This document shows, piece by piece, positions 48,701-59,650 of a stretch of 64,000 bases of DNA (position 1 is the first letter of the stretch; every line of letters starts with the position of its first letter). A program made the translations under genes and the position numbers. This DNA is from Nyssa sinensis. Lineage: Eukaryota > Streptophyta > Magnoliopsida > Cornales > Nyssaceae. Where the stretch lies: assembly GCA_008638375.1 (NCBI GenBank), contig CM018048.1, forward strand, positions 50,685,675-50,749,674, written 5' to 3'. The notes beneath the pieces were generated by a model that saw nothing but the letters and a program-made list of their open reading frames with translations, was not told the DNA's origin and did no database searches.

Positions 48701-51700
48701 TGTATCCCCACATGTTCTTATCCATAAAAAAATTTCTCATAACATATGCCCAATGAGCATAGTTATTCCCAATGAGTCTCACACTAATAGCTTGAAGGGA
48801 ATCATTGTGGCAGCTTGATAGCCAACTAGAGTAGGATTGAAACAAAAACTCAAGTAAATTGGGATACAGAACAATCCAGAGGAAAGTGGAAGAGCCAAAC
48901 AGAGGCTAATGACTACAACAAAAACTCTAGCAGCAACAAAATAGCACTGAAAACAGCAAAGAACAATAGAAAAGGTAGAAGAAGAGCCAAACGGAGACTA
49001 CTAGATGCAACTAAATCTCTAGCAGCAGCCAAACAACACTGGTATAGGGCTAAAACAGCAACCAAACAGCAGCAACTTGTTTGTGTTGCATGCTGTGAGC
49101 AACATCAACTGCAGATTGTTGTTGGGAATGCTGAGCACATTTGTGTAGGTGCTTGCAAGTGCGTGTTCTTGACATCAGATGTACTAACAATTGCCAGCAA
49201 AAATGGTTCCTATTATTCTTTCAATTCCAATTAACTTAATTCTTGGCCACCAAGCTCATTCTTCGAGAGGGAGTGGATCAAGGGAATACTAAAGGGCTGA
49301 AGCAGGGAGCCTTGCACATCCTTGGTTGAATCATCACCTCTCAAACAACAACAAAAATAACATATTAGAGACTTGCATCTCCTTGCTTAAATCCTTGACT
49401 CTCAACCAAGAATCACTGCAATGCCAAAAGCTCATCAAAACATGCACTTTTTTTTGTTTATCCTTGGTTGTGCATAATTCATAGTCAATGCTAGTTTAGT
49501 TCATGACATCAGAGAATGTTGCACATCCTTGGTTTAATCCTCACCTCCCAACCAACAAGAAATGTAAATGTTAGGGAATCGCATCTCCTTGACTTAATCC
49601 TCAATTCTCAAGCAACAATAAAAACAAACACGTTTATCAAACTAAAATATGCCTAGCCGAACTGCTCCAATTCCTGTTTGACACCAAATCTTGAATTAAA
49701 CCACCATGGGCTACACAATCGAAGCCTTCTTAGTCCCAGACGCACCACTTCTAACAGATTAGAAGCAACAAAACCATCAAACTTGTTCAGATTCCACAGA
49801 TCACAAAATCTGAGTCCTTTATTCCGAAAAAACATTCAAAAAATTGAAAATCCAATCAAACGATCTCTAAAAATTCCAAACAAAATCAGAATACAGCCCA
49901 TGGAGAGACGATCAGAACCCAAGAATTTAGGTGCTTACAAATGCTGATGTCAGGATAATGTGGCATGATGTCAACACCTCAAACATCCCTTTTTTGCTCT
50001 CCAAAATTTCTGCAATGTTATTATTCAAGTTTTGATCTTGATTTGGCTCCGATACCATGAAAACTTAGCCATACAGTTGGGAAGAAGAAGAAAAAGGAAA
50101 AGATAGAACCCAAATTGTTATTGTGGCAATCAGCATACTAACCAACGAAGGATACAAAAGGCACAGAAATAACATAAACCCTTATCCAGAGAAAAAGGCT
50201 AAAGTGTCTCTATTAGTAATGAAACTAATTATTCTAACATAAAGAAAAAGGGACGCTGGAGCGGGGAAGAGAGAAAATTGTTACTTTCATAAGGTTGTTA
50301 TCTTTGTCCTACATGTCTTTCTTCAATTAAAGGTACCTAAAAGAAACCCCAAGTTTTAATTTATTGAATTGAATGGTATTCAATTGAGCTATTACATTTT
50401 TGGTTGTAATCTTGCATTATATGTGTGTCTGTGTTTTGTGTTTGTGATTTTTAATGATTTTGTGGTAATAACTTAGATTGAATTTACTAGGGATGTGTTT
50501 GGCTTTGTTATTATGTTCTTAAAGAATTTTATGCTCAGTTGAAAACCTAAAACTGTAAATTTTAATTTATTGAATTTGATAAATTTGTTTAAATTGTTAA
50601 ATGTTATGCTTTATGGAATTAATTGTTTTGTGTTCGATTAATTTATTACATTTGTAGTTGGGATCTTTCAATCTTTTCTTTGCATCATTTTGAATGTGCA
50701 AAGACATCTTTTACATTTACTTATTAAAAAAAAAAGAACTGTTTACATTCAAAGTACCTTTTCTTTTCCTTTTTTTTTTGTAGAAACGGTATCATCAAAA
50801 TATCTAACATTTTTTTTTTCAGTGGGTAAGTATGTATATTATTTTTAAAGAATAGGAGTGAAGTACAAAAACACCAATGGCATACCCTCTGAACTAAAAG
50901 GACAAAGAAACAAACAAATTTACATTGAACCTAACCTCTGAAACATGTAAAAGATAAATCATACAATCATTTCGTAGAAAGATATTGTCATTTGGCTATG
51001 GAGTATGTAGATTTTAGTTGTGATGGTCTTCTAGAGTTAAGAGCAAGGGAACTGTGCTAACTACCATAAGCTTAACTCTAATATCATTTTTGATTTTATC
51101 TATTACCACAGAGGGAGTCTTAACACAGCCCCTGAAGATTCTGCTGTTATGCTCTTGCCATATATTGTGCCTGGTTGGGGGGAGCTTAAGATTGTGAAGA
51201 AGTGCTGATGTGGAGAAGCAGCATTCATGGGGTGCACTCCAAAATGCATAAGCAGTTTTTGTCCCCAAACAGCCTATTCGCTGATAATTGCTTATGGCTC
51301 CCCCCAGATTGCATAAGCAGGCCATGATAACCCACCCCCACCATAAAAAAAAAGAAGGAAAAACAGGGCCATAACACAAGCACCTGATCACACTAGAAGA
51401 ACTCTTCCCTTTGGCTTGCTAAACCATGAGATAAAATTCTACCACTTTAAACTAAGCCCATTCAAAGAACACTATGCTGCAAAATGACTCCATATAATGC
51501 AATATGGTTTTAGAGTAGATTTCATGGCGACAAACTAAGAAGTTTTATTTACATGTTTGTTGGACAGACTGAAAATTTAATTAATTACTTCATAGTATTG
51601 TTACTTCACCAAAATAAGAATTCTATTGTGTAACAGTCTCAATTATCTCATTGTCAATGCATAATCTGATTATTCTGTTTATTAGTGCCATGTTAGCTTC

Positions 51701-52630
51701 TTTGTCATTTATTCCTAGTCAGCAGAATCTTATCAATAAGACACCATCTGTGATTGTTTGAATCCTTGAGTCTTTTTATTATGTTTTCACCCTCTTTGCA
51801 ATCTCACAATTATTTGCGTGCCTTTTTCTAATTTGATTTTAAGAAAAATATTGAGGAACTTCACTGATTGTTTGTGGTTTTTTATGACATGGCTGCATGT
51901 TTTTTGAAGACAAATGATTACTGTGCAATCCCTCAGCAGCTCAAAGATCAAGTGAGTGAAAGGTACCCTGGAGCAAGGCGAGCATACTTGAAGAGTGGGG
52001 GTGATTTTCCGTTTCTTTCACGCCCGGATGAAGTTAATCTTCATCTTCAGGTAAATATGTAAAGTTCCTGTCATCACTTCTATTCATCTCGCGCTTCACC
52101 TTTAGGTGTAATCATCTGTGGAACTACTAATGATGAAAGCAGTAGTTGTAATGTATATTAATTGAACTGATATTTCTCATCTGGTAACTTGAATATGACA
52201 GCTACACTTGAGACGGGTAGGTGTCGAAGCTCGGCCAGACTTGGTCCAGGGCATTTCAAAGGATGGTAGTGGTGGGAGTTCTAGCGAACAAAACGATGGA
52301 AGAGAAGATGCTGATGATGAGCCTACGGGTGATATGGGAAGCTCCGAAAGCCCTTCCACTGAGAGTCGGCCACCTCTTGCTCCGGAAAGTACTGATGCTC
52401 ATAATTTAGATGACCAGCCCCTCAGCAATGCAGAAGTTTGGGCCACCGGTGCTGAATATTTTACACCCCTCCTATGGCATGCATTTTCCGAGCAACAGCA
52501 ACGCCTAATAGCCACTAAAATCTTTCCGCATTTGATTTGGGAGTTTTGTAATCTTTATCTGCTTCCTCTCTACATCGGAACTCTGTACATTAATTGGCAA
52601 TATTGTTTGAAATTTAGACAGGTTGTGTAA
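30708..52630 (+). CDS. Maspardin/SPG21-like alpha/beta-hydrolase, 8 exons
   Basis: Maspardin (human SPG21/ACP33) is a conserved alpha/beta-hydrolase-fold protein of endosome or cytosol, with no proven enzymatic substrate. Plants carry one orthologue. Exons by frame and GT-AG: 30708-30779, 36065-36190, 37513-37611, 38489-38631, 41633-41741, 43115-43222, 51910-52050, 52202-52630, total 408 aa. It starts [20 protein letters not shown]. The nucleophile elbow GTSLGG puts Ser106 at the usual position. The conserved [19 protein letters not shown] block is in exon 5. The final exon holds an acidic, serine-rich tail ([16 protein letters not shown]) and a longer hydrophobic end than I expect for the family. 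Introns 1, 2, 4, 5 and 6 contain transposons. Phases are consistent throughout, so the gene should still be expressed. Confidence 0.93.
31568..33882 (-). pseudogene. Degenerate hAT transposase (TTF-type zinc finger, hAT dimerisation)
   Basis: Order on the minus strand: an N-terminal piece 33882-33577 ([14 protein letters not shown], later [18 protein letters not shown]), a TTF-finger piece 33517-33278 ([20 protein letters not shown]), a middle piece 32734-32471 ([19 protein letters not shown]), and the C-terminal dimerisation piece 32071-31568 ([20 protein letters not shown]). These match plant proteins annotated as TTF-type zinc finger with hAT dimerisation domain. Frames shift between pieces and stops interrupt them (for example near 33045 and 32830), so no functional transposase is expected. 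Confidence 0.8.
35137..35257. repeat. Three-copy 42-bp minisatellite in the hAT element
   Basis: The unit TAAGGGAAAAAAAAGAAGCA plus ACTTACTTATCACTATTGAT occurs three times at 35137, 35180 and 35222, nearly identical. It sits in the subterminal region, where hAT transposases often bind repeated motifs. Confidence 0.85.
36655..36795 (+). mobile_element. tRNA-derived SINE in maspardin intron 2
   Basis: TAGCTCGAGTGG (36659-36670) matches box A, and GATTCATATCC (36704-36714) a slightly worn box B. The element ends in a repeated AAAAAC tail (about 36749-36785). It is in the same orientation as the host gene. Confidence 0.6.
38251..38278. repeat. (CT)n microsatellite in maspardin intron 3
   Basis: About 12 CT units lie 210 bp before the exon 4 acceptor. 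This is a simple repeat. The rest of intron 3 shows nothing recognisable. Confidence 0.85.
40342..40560 (+). mobile_element. LINE fragment in maspardin intron 4
   Basis: The frame contains [17 protein letters not shown], comparable to the ALLGKWLWRF block that follows the reverse transcriptase core in plant L1-type LINEs, and then a K-rich, tryptophan-poor stretch of the same region. Only about 70 codons survive. It may belong with the fragment at 42206-42960, separated by non-LINE sequence and exon 5. Confidence 0.5.
41456..41478. repeat. (AT)n microsatellite in maspardin intron 4
   Basis: A short run of AT units lies about 155 bp upstream of the exon 5 acceptor. Confidence 0.85.
42206..42960 (+). 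mobile_element. LINE 3' end (zf-RVT region) in maspardin intron 5
   Basis: The frames read [14 protein letters not shown], later [16 protein letters not shown], then [20 protein letters not shown] and [18 protein letters not shown]. This is the zinc-binding reverse transcriptase (zf-RVT) block at the end of plant L1 LINE ORF2. The element finishes with the typical 3' end (GGCGCTCTCTAATG, then ACTTATAAAAAAAG). One frameshift occurs around 42600. It is 5'-truncated, as most LINE insertions are. Confidence 0.8.
44093..44268 (-). repeat. 3' LTR of the copia element
   Basis: About 176 bp, matching 50058-50239 throughout. On the plus strand it begins TGAAAACTTAGTCATATAG and ends TTATTCTAAC, having lost the terminal A of the other copy. 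Confidence 0.85.
44852..45422. repeat. 284-bp tandem duplication in copia pol
   Basis: The segment from GAATCGAGGTAGGGGAA at 44852 recurs at 45136. The two units (about 284 and 287 bp) have diverged substantially, so the duplication is old. Confidence 0.85.
45587..45865. repeat. 139-bp tandem duplication in copia reverse transcriptase
   Basis: CTAGCTCGGAATCCCAAGTC at 45587 recurs as CTAGCTTGGAATCCCAAGTC at 45726. The period of 139 is not a multiple of three, so the duplication itself breaks the reading frame. Both copies encode the [14 protein letters not shown] region. Confidence 0.88.
48846..50044 (-). other. Untranslated leader of the copia element
   Basis: The sequence between the primer site and gag contains imperfect repeats of a phrase like CACATCCTTGGTTTAATCCT at about 49316 and 49526, with shorter related pieces at 49376 and 49586. 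No coding frame is supported. Confidence 0.55.
50045..50057 (-). other. Primer-binding site (initiator Met-tRNA)
   Basis: The minus strand reads TGGTATCGGAGCC directly after the LTR. It differs at one base from TGGTATCAGAGC, the plant initiator-methionine tRNA primer site used by copia elements. Confidence 0.88.
50058..50239 (-). repeat. 5' LTR of the copia element
   Basis: A 182-bp repeat beginning TG and ending CA on both strands (minus strand TGTTAGAATAATTAG to TTTTCA). It matches the copy at 44093-44268. Confidence 0.88.
51014..51391 (-). mobile_element. LINE 3' fragment in maspardin intron 6
   Basis: The frame ends [14 protein letters not shown] and then a basic [12 protein letters not shown] helix, which resembles the last block of plant L1 LINE ORF2 after the zf-RVT domain (consensus IWxERNxRIF). 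It is antisense to maspardin and only a fragment. Confidence 0.55.
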
Positions 52631-53178
52631 ATGGAATATTTGAACATAGTTGTTTGTAGATTTTTTTATATGAGCAATTGTTGCAAACTGAGTTCCGAGT
52701 CTGTCTAGTGATTGGTACATTTTTGGTAAGAAAACTACAATGGATTGTCTTCATTGAAACCTGGTATTCCAAATTGAGTTGCTTTAGTTCAATTAATTAA
52801 CTTTGTGCCCATTATGCTTTGTTCTGCCGGTCTATGATACAGTACCAAAGAGGTTTCTATGTCAAACATATTACTGCAATTGCCATAGCACTGTGAAGAA
52901 ATGTGCTTTCGGTTTCTGAATTTTGGAATGGTTGTCCAGGTTGGAAGGATAACCTCTGCTACAAGCCCATAATATTAACTGAACAGAGCTTAGAAGCATA
53001 CTTTTCAACACTGGATTAATGGACGAGTAAGGCTGCGCACTTCCAGACTCGGCAATGACAGGAACCTTGTGTTTTTCACCTCAACCCTCTGTGGCTTGGT
53101 GAGGTACAACTTTTAACATCTTGAAGCAAAATGTTCTTACAGTTCAGGGGAAAAATTAGATCTCTCTCATTCTCAGGC
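52631..53178. other. 3' UTR and spacer after maspardin
   Basis: No AATAAA lies close to the stop codon. The sequence has mixed composition to about 53450, consistent with a 3' UTR and its neighbour. No gene is recognised. Confidence 0.4.
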
Positions 53179-53457
53179 TTATGCTTCAAAACTCTTAAAG
53201 ACCCCATAGATTCCACCAAGTAGATGGTCAATCATCCCCAAGCTAGACACTGAAAAGAGACCGCTGTCAGGCTTAATTATGTTCAATTTCGTGATATGCT
53301 GCAACCCGACTCTCAAAAATCCGTGCCTAATAATAAATTCCTGAAAAACAACACTTGTATTCAAGTGGGTCACGGAGCAAACTAACTTTTGTTCTCCTAC
53401 ATAGTACGATCCTCTTTCTGGTGCATGACACGAGGAAACGGTATCACAGTCGGACAT
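53179..53457 (-). CDS. Hypothetical 92-codon reading frame
   Basis: An ATG-started frame (MSDCDTVSSCHAPERGSYYV to GGIYGVFKSFEA) with balanced amino-acid composition in a less AT-rich island. I recognise no domain, signal peptide or membrane segment. It may be a small gene, a gene relic, or chance. It lies tail-to-tail with maspardin. Confidence 0.2.
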   Translation of the reverse strand: MSDCDTVSSCHAPERGSYYVGEQKLVCSVTHLNTSVVFQEFIIRHGFLRVGLQHITKLNIIKPDSGLFSVSSLGMIDHLLGGIYGVFKSFEA

Positions 53458-54193
53458 TGTAACACCTAGATTTTGTTATATACATACGGATGTGAATGTT
53501 TAAAACATATCCAGTAATGAACCAAACCTATAGTGTAATTTAAATTTGAATAAAAAATTTTAAAAAAAAGTTTGTAACAATAAATTTAAATTCATATCAA
53601 TTTTATTTTTATTCAAATTTAAACTCAAACCAATATAATACTATTCACAAATTCAAATCATTCTTGGAAGTAGATTTAAAATTTTTAGAACATAATTTAA
53701 ATTTTTTGAGATAAGGTGAGTATTTGAGTAAAATTTAGGTAACGACTAAGAGAGCACCAAGCTCTTAAAATTTATACATCTTTTCAAGGAGATAACACTC
53801 CGAGAATACAAATTGTCCTTTTTAAGCTATAGATTCATATTGCATCCAATCAAAACCACAAAAATCAACCAATACATCAATGCATTCATCAAACAATACC
53901 CAACCACAAAGTTCACAAATTTATTATACCAATCAAGCCAAACAAAGTACATAACAAAATCTAATAAAATTCAAATTTCATTTCATGAGTCTCAAAAACC
54001 TCACACCCAACTATATAAATTATAATAACAATATGAACACAGAGAAAAGTATATGGCATACAAAAGCAGAAAGCCATCACATCATCACCCAAATAGAACC
54101 AAATCCCATAAACATCACAACCACCAAAAACGGAAACAAATCTTACAACAACAAAAAAACAATTTCGTTTTACAAAAACACCTCCATTATATA
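53458..54193. other. 3' region of the calmodulin-like gene
   Basis: AT-rich, low-complexity DNA downstream of the minus-strand calmodulin-like gene. On the minus strand AATAAA occurs at 53925-53920, about 270 nt after the stop, and may be its polyadenylation signal. Confidence 0.35.
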
Positions 54194-54637
54194 TCATTTA
54201 GCGACCATACGGGAAATGAAATCCTCGTATCGCATCCTCCCGTCGGACCCCACATCGACCTCTCTGATCCACTCGTCGAACTCGGAGGGCTCAAGCTTCT
54301 CGCCGATGCTGGTGAGGATGTGTCGGAGGTCCGCAACAGCGACGTATCCGGTGGATTCCTTGTCGAGGACTGAGAAAGCATCGAGGAGCTGGCGGTCGAA
54401 GGGTTCGGGTTGCATGTGCTTGGACATGAGTTCCATGAACCGAGAGAAATCGAATGGACTGGTGAGATTCTCCTGTGCCACGATCTCTTTGAGCTTGGCT
54501 TGGGTCGGGTTGCCCCCGAGCGAGCGCATGAGAATTCCGAGCTCGGAAGGTGCGATCTTGCCGTCACCGTCGGTGTCGAAGAGTGTAAAGGCTTCTCTCA
54601 TTGACGCCACTTGGTGTTCGCTGAGATCTTTGCCCAT
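54194..54637 (-). CDS. Calmodulin-like protein, CML13/CML14 type
   Basis: A Ca2+-sensor-like EF-hand protein. In plants the CML13/14 type has been reported to bind IQ motifs of myosins and other targets. The 147-aa product starts [17 protein letters not shown] and ends [12 protein letters not shown], almost the family sequence. EF-hand 1 (Asp21-Glu32, [12 protein letters not shown]) is canonical. The second is lost, the third ([12 protein letters not shown]) lacks proper ligands and ends in Asp rather than Glu, and the last ([12 protein letters not shown]) also ends in Asp. So only one strong Ca2+ site is expected, which is normal for this subgroup. It is intronless. The upstream in-frame codon is GTG, so 54637 is the first ATG. 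Confidence 0.95.
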   Translation of the reverse strand: MGKDLSEHQVASMREAFTLFDTDGDGKIAPSELGILMRSLGGNPTQAKLKEIVAQENLTSPFDFSRFMELMSKHMQPEPFDRQLLDAFSVLDKESTGYVAVADLRHILTSIGEKLEPSEFDEWIREVDVGSDGRMRYEDFISRMVAK

Positions 54638-54647
54638 TGTTGTGTTC

Positions 54648-54674
54648 ACTCTCTCTCTCTCTCTCTCTCTCTTT
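54648..54674 (-). promoter_or_regulatory. GA-repeat 5' leader of the calmodulin-like gene
   Basis: About 12 GA units on the sense strand, ending about 10 nt before the start codon. GA tracts of this kind bind plant BBR/BPC factors and are common in leaders of housekeeping genes. A role here is inference. Confidence 0.45.
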
Positions 54675-54899
54675 CTGTGTCCTGGATTCTGGAATGAGAA
54701 TGGTGGGGTGGAGCACGTTTTGATTGATAATGGAAGCGTTTATTTTCGAACGAAAAAGTGAAAGGTCTCGTCATGTGTCTGTGGGTTCCACAAACGACAT
54801 CGTATTATATGATTTCAAAAGGTGAAGTCGCGTCGTTTTGGAGAATCTCATGGCCATTACTGCTTGACAAGACGGACCCATAAATCCCAGTGTCTCCCA

Positions 54900-57091
54900 G
54901 TGCGCGCGCTCAATAATTTGTGACCTTTGTTACCCGAATTATGAATCGATGAACCAAACGATTCCTGATTCATTGGTTTAATTAGATGTTCAGTTGGTTC
55001 GATTAATTTTATAAATAATATATTAAAATATATATATATATAAATATATTAAAAAATATTTTTTTTATTATATAGTGATAAATAACAAAATATAAATATA
55101 ATTATTGTGCTTATCTTAATGCAATATAAGTTTTATAAGTTTGTATATATAACAAAAAAAAATATACATACAATAATATTTTATTTTGTTCTAAATTTCA
55201 TTATTTGATTTTCAAACATAAGTTATAAATGATAAAAGACCAAAAATGGTTTAACAGTTTTTTTTAAAAAAAATATGACCATTTTAATGGTTTTTTTAAA
55301 AAGTCAACCATTTCAATCAATTATTTTTTTGTTATTAAACATATATAAATTAATCAAATCGAATCAATAATTTAATGCTTGATTTATGGTTCAACTGGTT
55401 AAATTGTCCGATTAGATTTGATTCTAAGAATAATTTTTTAAATCATTTCTAAAGGACCTATCACACAATAAAGAATCAGTATCTTTTCATTTTAAAATGA
55501 AATGAAGAGGTTCATACATCTCACATTGTGAGACATACCAGCTATGGAGTTCACCTATAGTAGGTCTTACATCGTGATCTTCATTTTTTTTTTAAAATAA
55601 AGAGAATCCAAATACCATAAATAAGATAGCAAATGTGTTATTTATTACCTCATATATAAATTTGATATCTATATTTGCAAATTTTAAAATTTGGTACTCC
55701 AATAAAAATAGAAAATTTTAATTTCTTTTTAATCTATTTATCTATTATAATTATAGGGCCACATCCGTTTATCTTTTTATCTTTTATCAAAATGGTTGTT
55801 GTTTGGAGTTTTACACAATGTTTTTTTTTTTAAAAAAAAAAAAAATTTAGGTCACAAGTTAGAGTTAATATTCAAAATAATACAATAATATTACAAAGAT
55901 TGTCTTAAAACAATATTTCAAATATAAAAAAATATGATTAAAAAATTAAAAACAATTAGTTTAAATATAAAGATTACATTGTTCAAAGATAAAGTATACA
56001 TAATCTCAAACTTATAGTAATAAATAATCAATTTTAAAAAACAAAAGAAGTTTGATTTTTTAGCTTTATTACACTCCTAATAAGTTTTTAACTATTGAAT
56101 CCAACCAAATTATTCAGCCAAAAAAAACCATAGCAATTTAAAATAGGCTAGTGTTAAAACTAAAATTTTTAGAAAATAATGAGAATATTTTTGGGAGAAC
56201 GTGAGAATTTTTTAAAAAAGATTTGAGTAAAAAAAATAGGTGATTGTTAGAGACTATCAAACTCAAATAATTTTTTTACTCAAATTTGAGTAAATATTTG
56301 AGTTGTTATTGAAGATGCCTTACACATTACTTTCTCATATGAATAGGTCCTACAGGTAAGTCTCATTGGGTCATTTTTTATAGTGACTCAAATTTAGACT
56401 AAAACATAAATTTGAGTCAAAAATCTTTCTAACTCTTTGACTCAAATGCATATTAAATTTATTTGTACACAAACTTAAACCCAATTCACGGTAATACTAT
56501 TTACTGTTTAAAAAGTAATTTTAAAACATTCAAAACATGATGATTTTTTTTTTTTTTTTGGGATAAGATGACAATTTTGTCCAAAGATTTAAGTAAAAAT
56601 TTAGTGACCATCGAAGAGTTTCAAATTCAAATAAAATTTTTACTCGAATTTAAATTTGAATAAAAATTTGAGATGACATAAGATAATGTCTAAAATAATA
56701 CAAATAGGTTAAGTTAGGTCTCTAATATTATTCATGGAAGAAGCTATCCACACTCCTTTTTAAACATTTGAGCTCCAAAAAGGATAATATTTTAATAGTT
56801 AAAAGTGCACTTTTTGAAATGTGTTAATGTGGAGTGTGAATAGAGGTAGCCTAAATTTAAACTCTTGGCATCTTCTTTTATAATTTGTTTGTCATACGAA
56901 ACAGTTGTGACCGTGGCCTTGAAAGGATACATCTATTAACTTCTTAACTAGGAAGAGGGCACAAAGAACAAATATTAAAAAATTAGAATTACAAGTCGTG
57001 GGTAAACTTTACATTGTTGGGTGAATGTGGCCGATTGAAGACTTCTCTCAAATTTATTTCAAAAAAAGAATCCTCTGTCTCTTATGACGAG
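54900..57091. other. AT-rich intergenic DNA
   Basis: No gene is seen. Related phrases around GATTCATTGGTTTAATTAG (54968) and GGTTCAACTGGTTAAATTGT (55388) suggest a decayed repeat of about 480 bp. Paired T and A runs near 55821-55848 could fold into a hairpin. Several segments between 56200 and 56680 repeat the phrase TTTTACTCAAATTTGAGTAA and variants. Confidence 0.45.
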
Positions 57092-59117
57092 TAAGGGGTG
57101 TAAATGAGTTGAGTCGAGCTGAATTGAGTAGTAAATTATTCAAATTCAACTCCTCAAAATAAACGAGTTTTAAATTGTATTCAAGTTCGATTTGTTAACT
57201 TTTCGAATTGACCCTAAACGAGCTTTTAAGTGAGTTGATCGCGATTCAAACTCGAGTAATTTGAGTTTTTTATACAGTACTAAATTACTTTTAATATAAC
57301 GAGCCGAACTCAATAAATTAATGGGTCTCAAAATATGTTCAAGCTTAACTTGTTTATCTTGCGATTCAATCTCGAATGTGTCACGACCCAAAACCCACCC
57401 CGTGCGGATCACCGGATCGCGACCGCCGCCCCGAGACAAGGCTCGCATATGCAGCGGTATCGAATAGATGTGCAACATGCGTTTTGCGGAAGCGTGAAAA
57501 ACTTTTTCTTTTCTTTTCTCATTTTTAAATTATGCACATCCGTCCGGTACTGCCACTCCATACATAACATACATGGTTACACATTCAGAGTATAAAGAAA
57601 ACTTAAAGACTTCATACATTCATACAATACATATTCGATTGCCCTGAGGGCTTATTACATATTCTTACATTGTTTGTTAATACAAAACGTACTATTAGTG
57701 TTCATAGGTTCTTCAAAAGAAACTACTTAACATATCCTTCCAAAAAGACAGCTAGACTCATAGTCGTCGTCCTTAAGACCCTGTCTGCTGCATCACCTGA
57801 AAGGGGCGTCCGAACAAAGTCCGGGTAAGCTAATCTAAGCTTGTGAGCAATTCCAGTATTCGTCATGGGGTTTTCAATTAGCAGTAGTTTAGTACATAAG
57901 AGTTTGTAAAATAGTCACCGCCAATTGTTCGTATACTTTAAACACAGAATATATGCATTCCTTAAAACATGTAGCTTGGAAACATTTAAAGTATTCAAGC
58001 TAAACTTATACATACGAACTTTAAAACATATAAAATATCATGTATTTCTTAAATAGAGTATATAAAACTCAAACATATGCATATTGAAAATGAGAGTAAA
58101 AACATGCTTCCATTTTCAAACCATTTGTCATCTTATCACTTCCATTAGTGGAATCCGTTTCGAACCGGACTCCCATTTTACTTATAAATGGAGATATCTC
58201 ATTTGCCTGGGGGATTAGATCCTGCTACCGGGCATTTCATATGACAGGTCAATGAGTTACAATAAGAACCCAAAATACTAACTATGTGATTTTTGACAGG
58301 TCAATGGGATCCGAAGAAACCCAAAATACTGCCTGTGTGCTTATGCACCATTATCTTATAAAACATTTATCATGTGACTTGTCTCATAGATACTTTTCAT
58401 AAATTCATAATAAACATTCGTATACTTGAAATAAGCAAATTCAGAATATTTAACAATAATTGCATTTTAACTAGACATGCTGAAAAGTATTTGAAGAAAA
58501 AACTGTTGCAGAAACCAATCACTAAGCATGTCACAATGGGGTTATAAAATAGAACAATTTAAAACTGCATCGTATAAATACTGAATTTGAAACTTCAAAT
58601 ACTTCGTATCTTTGAACTTAAAACCTTTTAAAATCCATGGAGTTAAATCTCCAATTCAAATACAGGGTTACTCACCTTGGTTCTTTAGGGTTAGTGCTAA
58701 AATGCGCTTTCCCACTTTCCTTGTAGTTCCTAAGAACAATTCATAAATATTTCATCAACTTCACATTCATTGTAATATCATCTCGATATTCCTTAACTTA
58801 TGCTTAAATCGTATTAGATCCTACAATGATTTCATAAATTCATATGTACTTAACGTAACTCGTATTCTTAACCTATGACACAATTTAATGTGTTAGGAAT
58901 TGAATTTATTTCAATTTATACTCTTCTGGGAGTTCCATTAACTTTAATTTAAAGTTATTTATTTGACATGTTTACGTGTCGTGTCTTTTCGTATTTCATT
59001 TCTCGTACTTGCCTCAGTTTAGTTCTTTGGCAATATTTCAGTTCATAGTCATCTAACAGATGCTATTCATCAAATTTTATGTCTTTTTATTTTAGACATT
59101 TCTTTTTGGTCTAATAG

Positions 59118-59650
59118 ACTCTACCATTGAGTCCGGAATGTCGAAGAAAGTCGGTTTAGGCTTTCCTAACATTTAATTCGGACTGTTATATGTAAAAGGG
59201 CAAAATGATCATTTACCGTTTTACGTGTCATATTTTTCTGTACTTCGTTTCGTAATTCGGACTCCATTATTGAGTCCGGGATGTCAAAGAAAGTCAATTT
59301 AGGTCTTCTCTGATTTTATTTTGGCCTTAGGGGTACCAGGGGTATTTTGGTCATTTTATCCATTTACGTGTCTTTATTTTTCGGGACCCCATCTTGTGTC
59401 GTGGACCTCACCATTGGACTCAGAAGGTCCGAGATAGTAAGAATACACTAACAACTTGTTAAATTTTGGTCAAGGGGTATTTTGGTCATTTACCCCTTAC
59501 GTGTTTTTATTTTTCGGGCCCTGTCTTGTAAAACAGACCCCGCCATTAGTCTCAGAATGCCCAAAATAGTAAAAATATACTATTCATATGCTTAATTTGG
59601 ACTTCATTTACCTTAGTTATGACCCAAGGGTAAAATAGTAATTTTTACCT
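59118..59650. repeat. Four diverged tandem repeats in the LTR-like block
   Basis: Units of about 115-145 bp start at about 59118, 59259, 59403 and 59533. Each begins GACTC/GACC, then CCATTGAGTCCGGAATGTC or a variant, and contains GGGGTATTTTGGTCATTT-like and TTTACGTGTC-like phrases. Confidence 0.65.

Larger units (their letters stand above)
44283..48845 (-). pseudogene. Degenerate copia polyprotein (gag-pol)
   Basis: On the minus strand, in order: gag-like pieces (48845-48053, with [19 protein letters not shown]); a protease-region piece with [12 protein letters not shown] (47836-47633); GAG-pre-integrase [10 protein letters not shown] (47714-47382); integrase (47017-46184, with [11 protein letters not shown]); reverse transcriptase from [10 protein letters not shown] and [16 protein letters not shown] (46177-45929) to [13 protein letters not shown] and [14 protein letters not shown] (45801-45451); and RNase [20 protein letters not shown] (44609-44283). 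The catalytic YVDD is YVDN. Two tandem duplications and several frameshifts break the reverse transcriptase region. Confidence 0.85.
44093..50239 (-). mobile_element. Ty1/copia retrotransposon in maspardin intron 6
   Basis: A 6.1-kb element antisense to the host gene. It has two related terminal repeats (44093-44268 and 50058-50239), a Met-tRNA primer site next to the 5' LTR, and decayed gag, protease, integrase, reverse transcriptase and RNase H in copia order. Flanking pentamers GAAAG and TAAAG look like an aged 5-bp target duplication. The LTRs differ at many positions, and coding frames are broken, so the insertion is old and inactive on its own. Confidence 0.9.

Noticed and set aside
51014..51391. 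Membrane protein gene in maspardin intron 6
   Set aside because: The tryptophan-rich start is read from non-coding sequence. The end matches a LINE ORF2 fragment.
54053..54761. Plus-strand frames of up to 258 codons over the calmodulin-like gene
   Set aside because: They are antisense to a conserved EF-hand gene, and their text is low-complexity or serine-rich shadow sequence.
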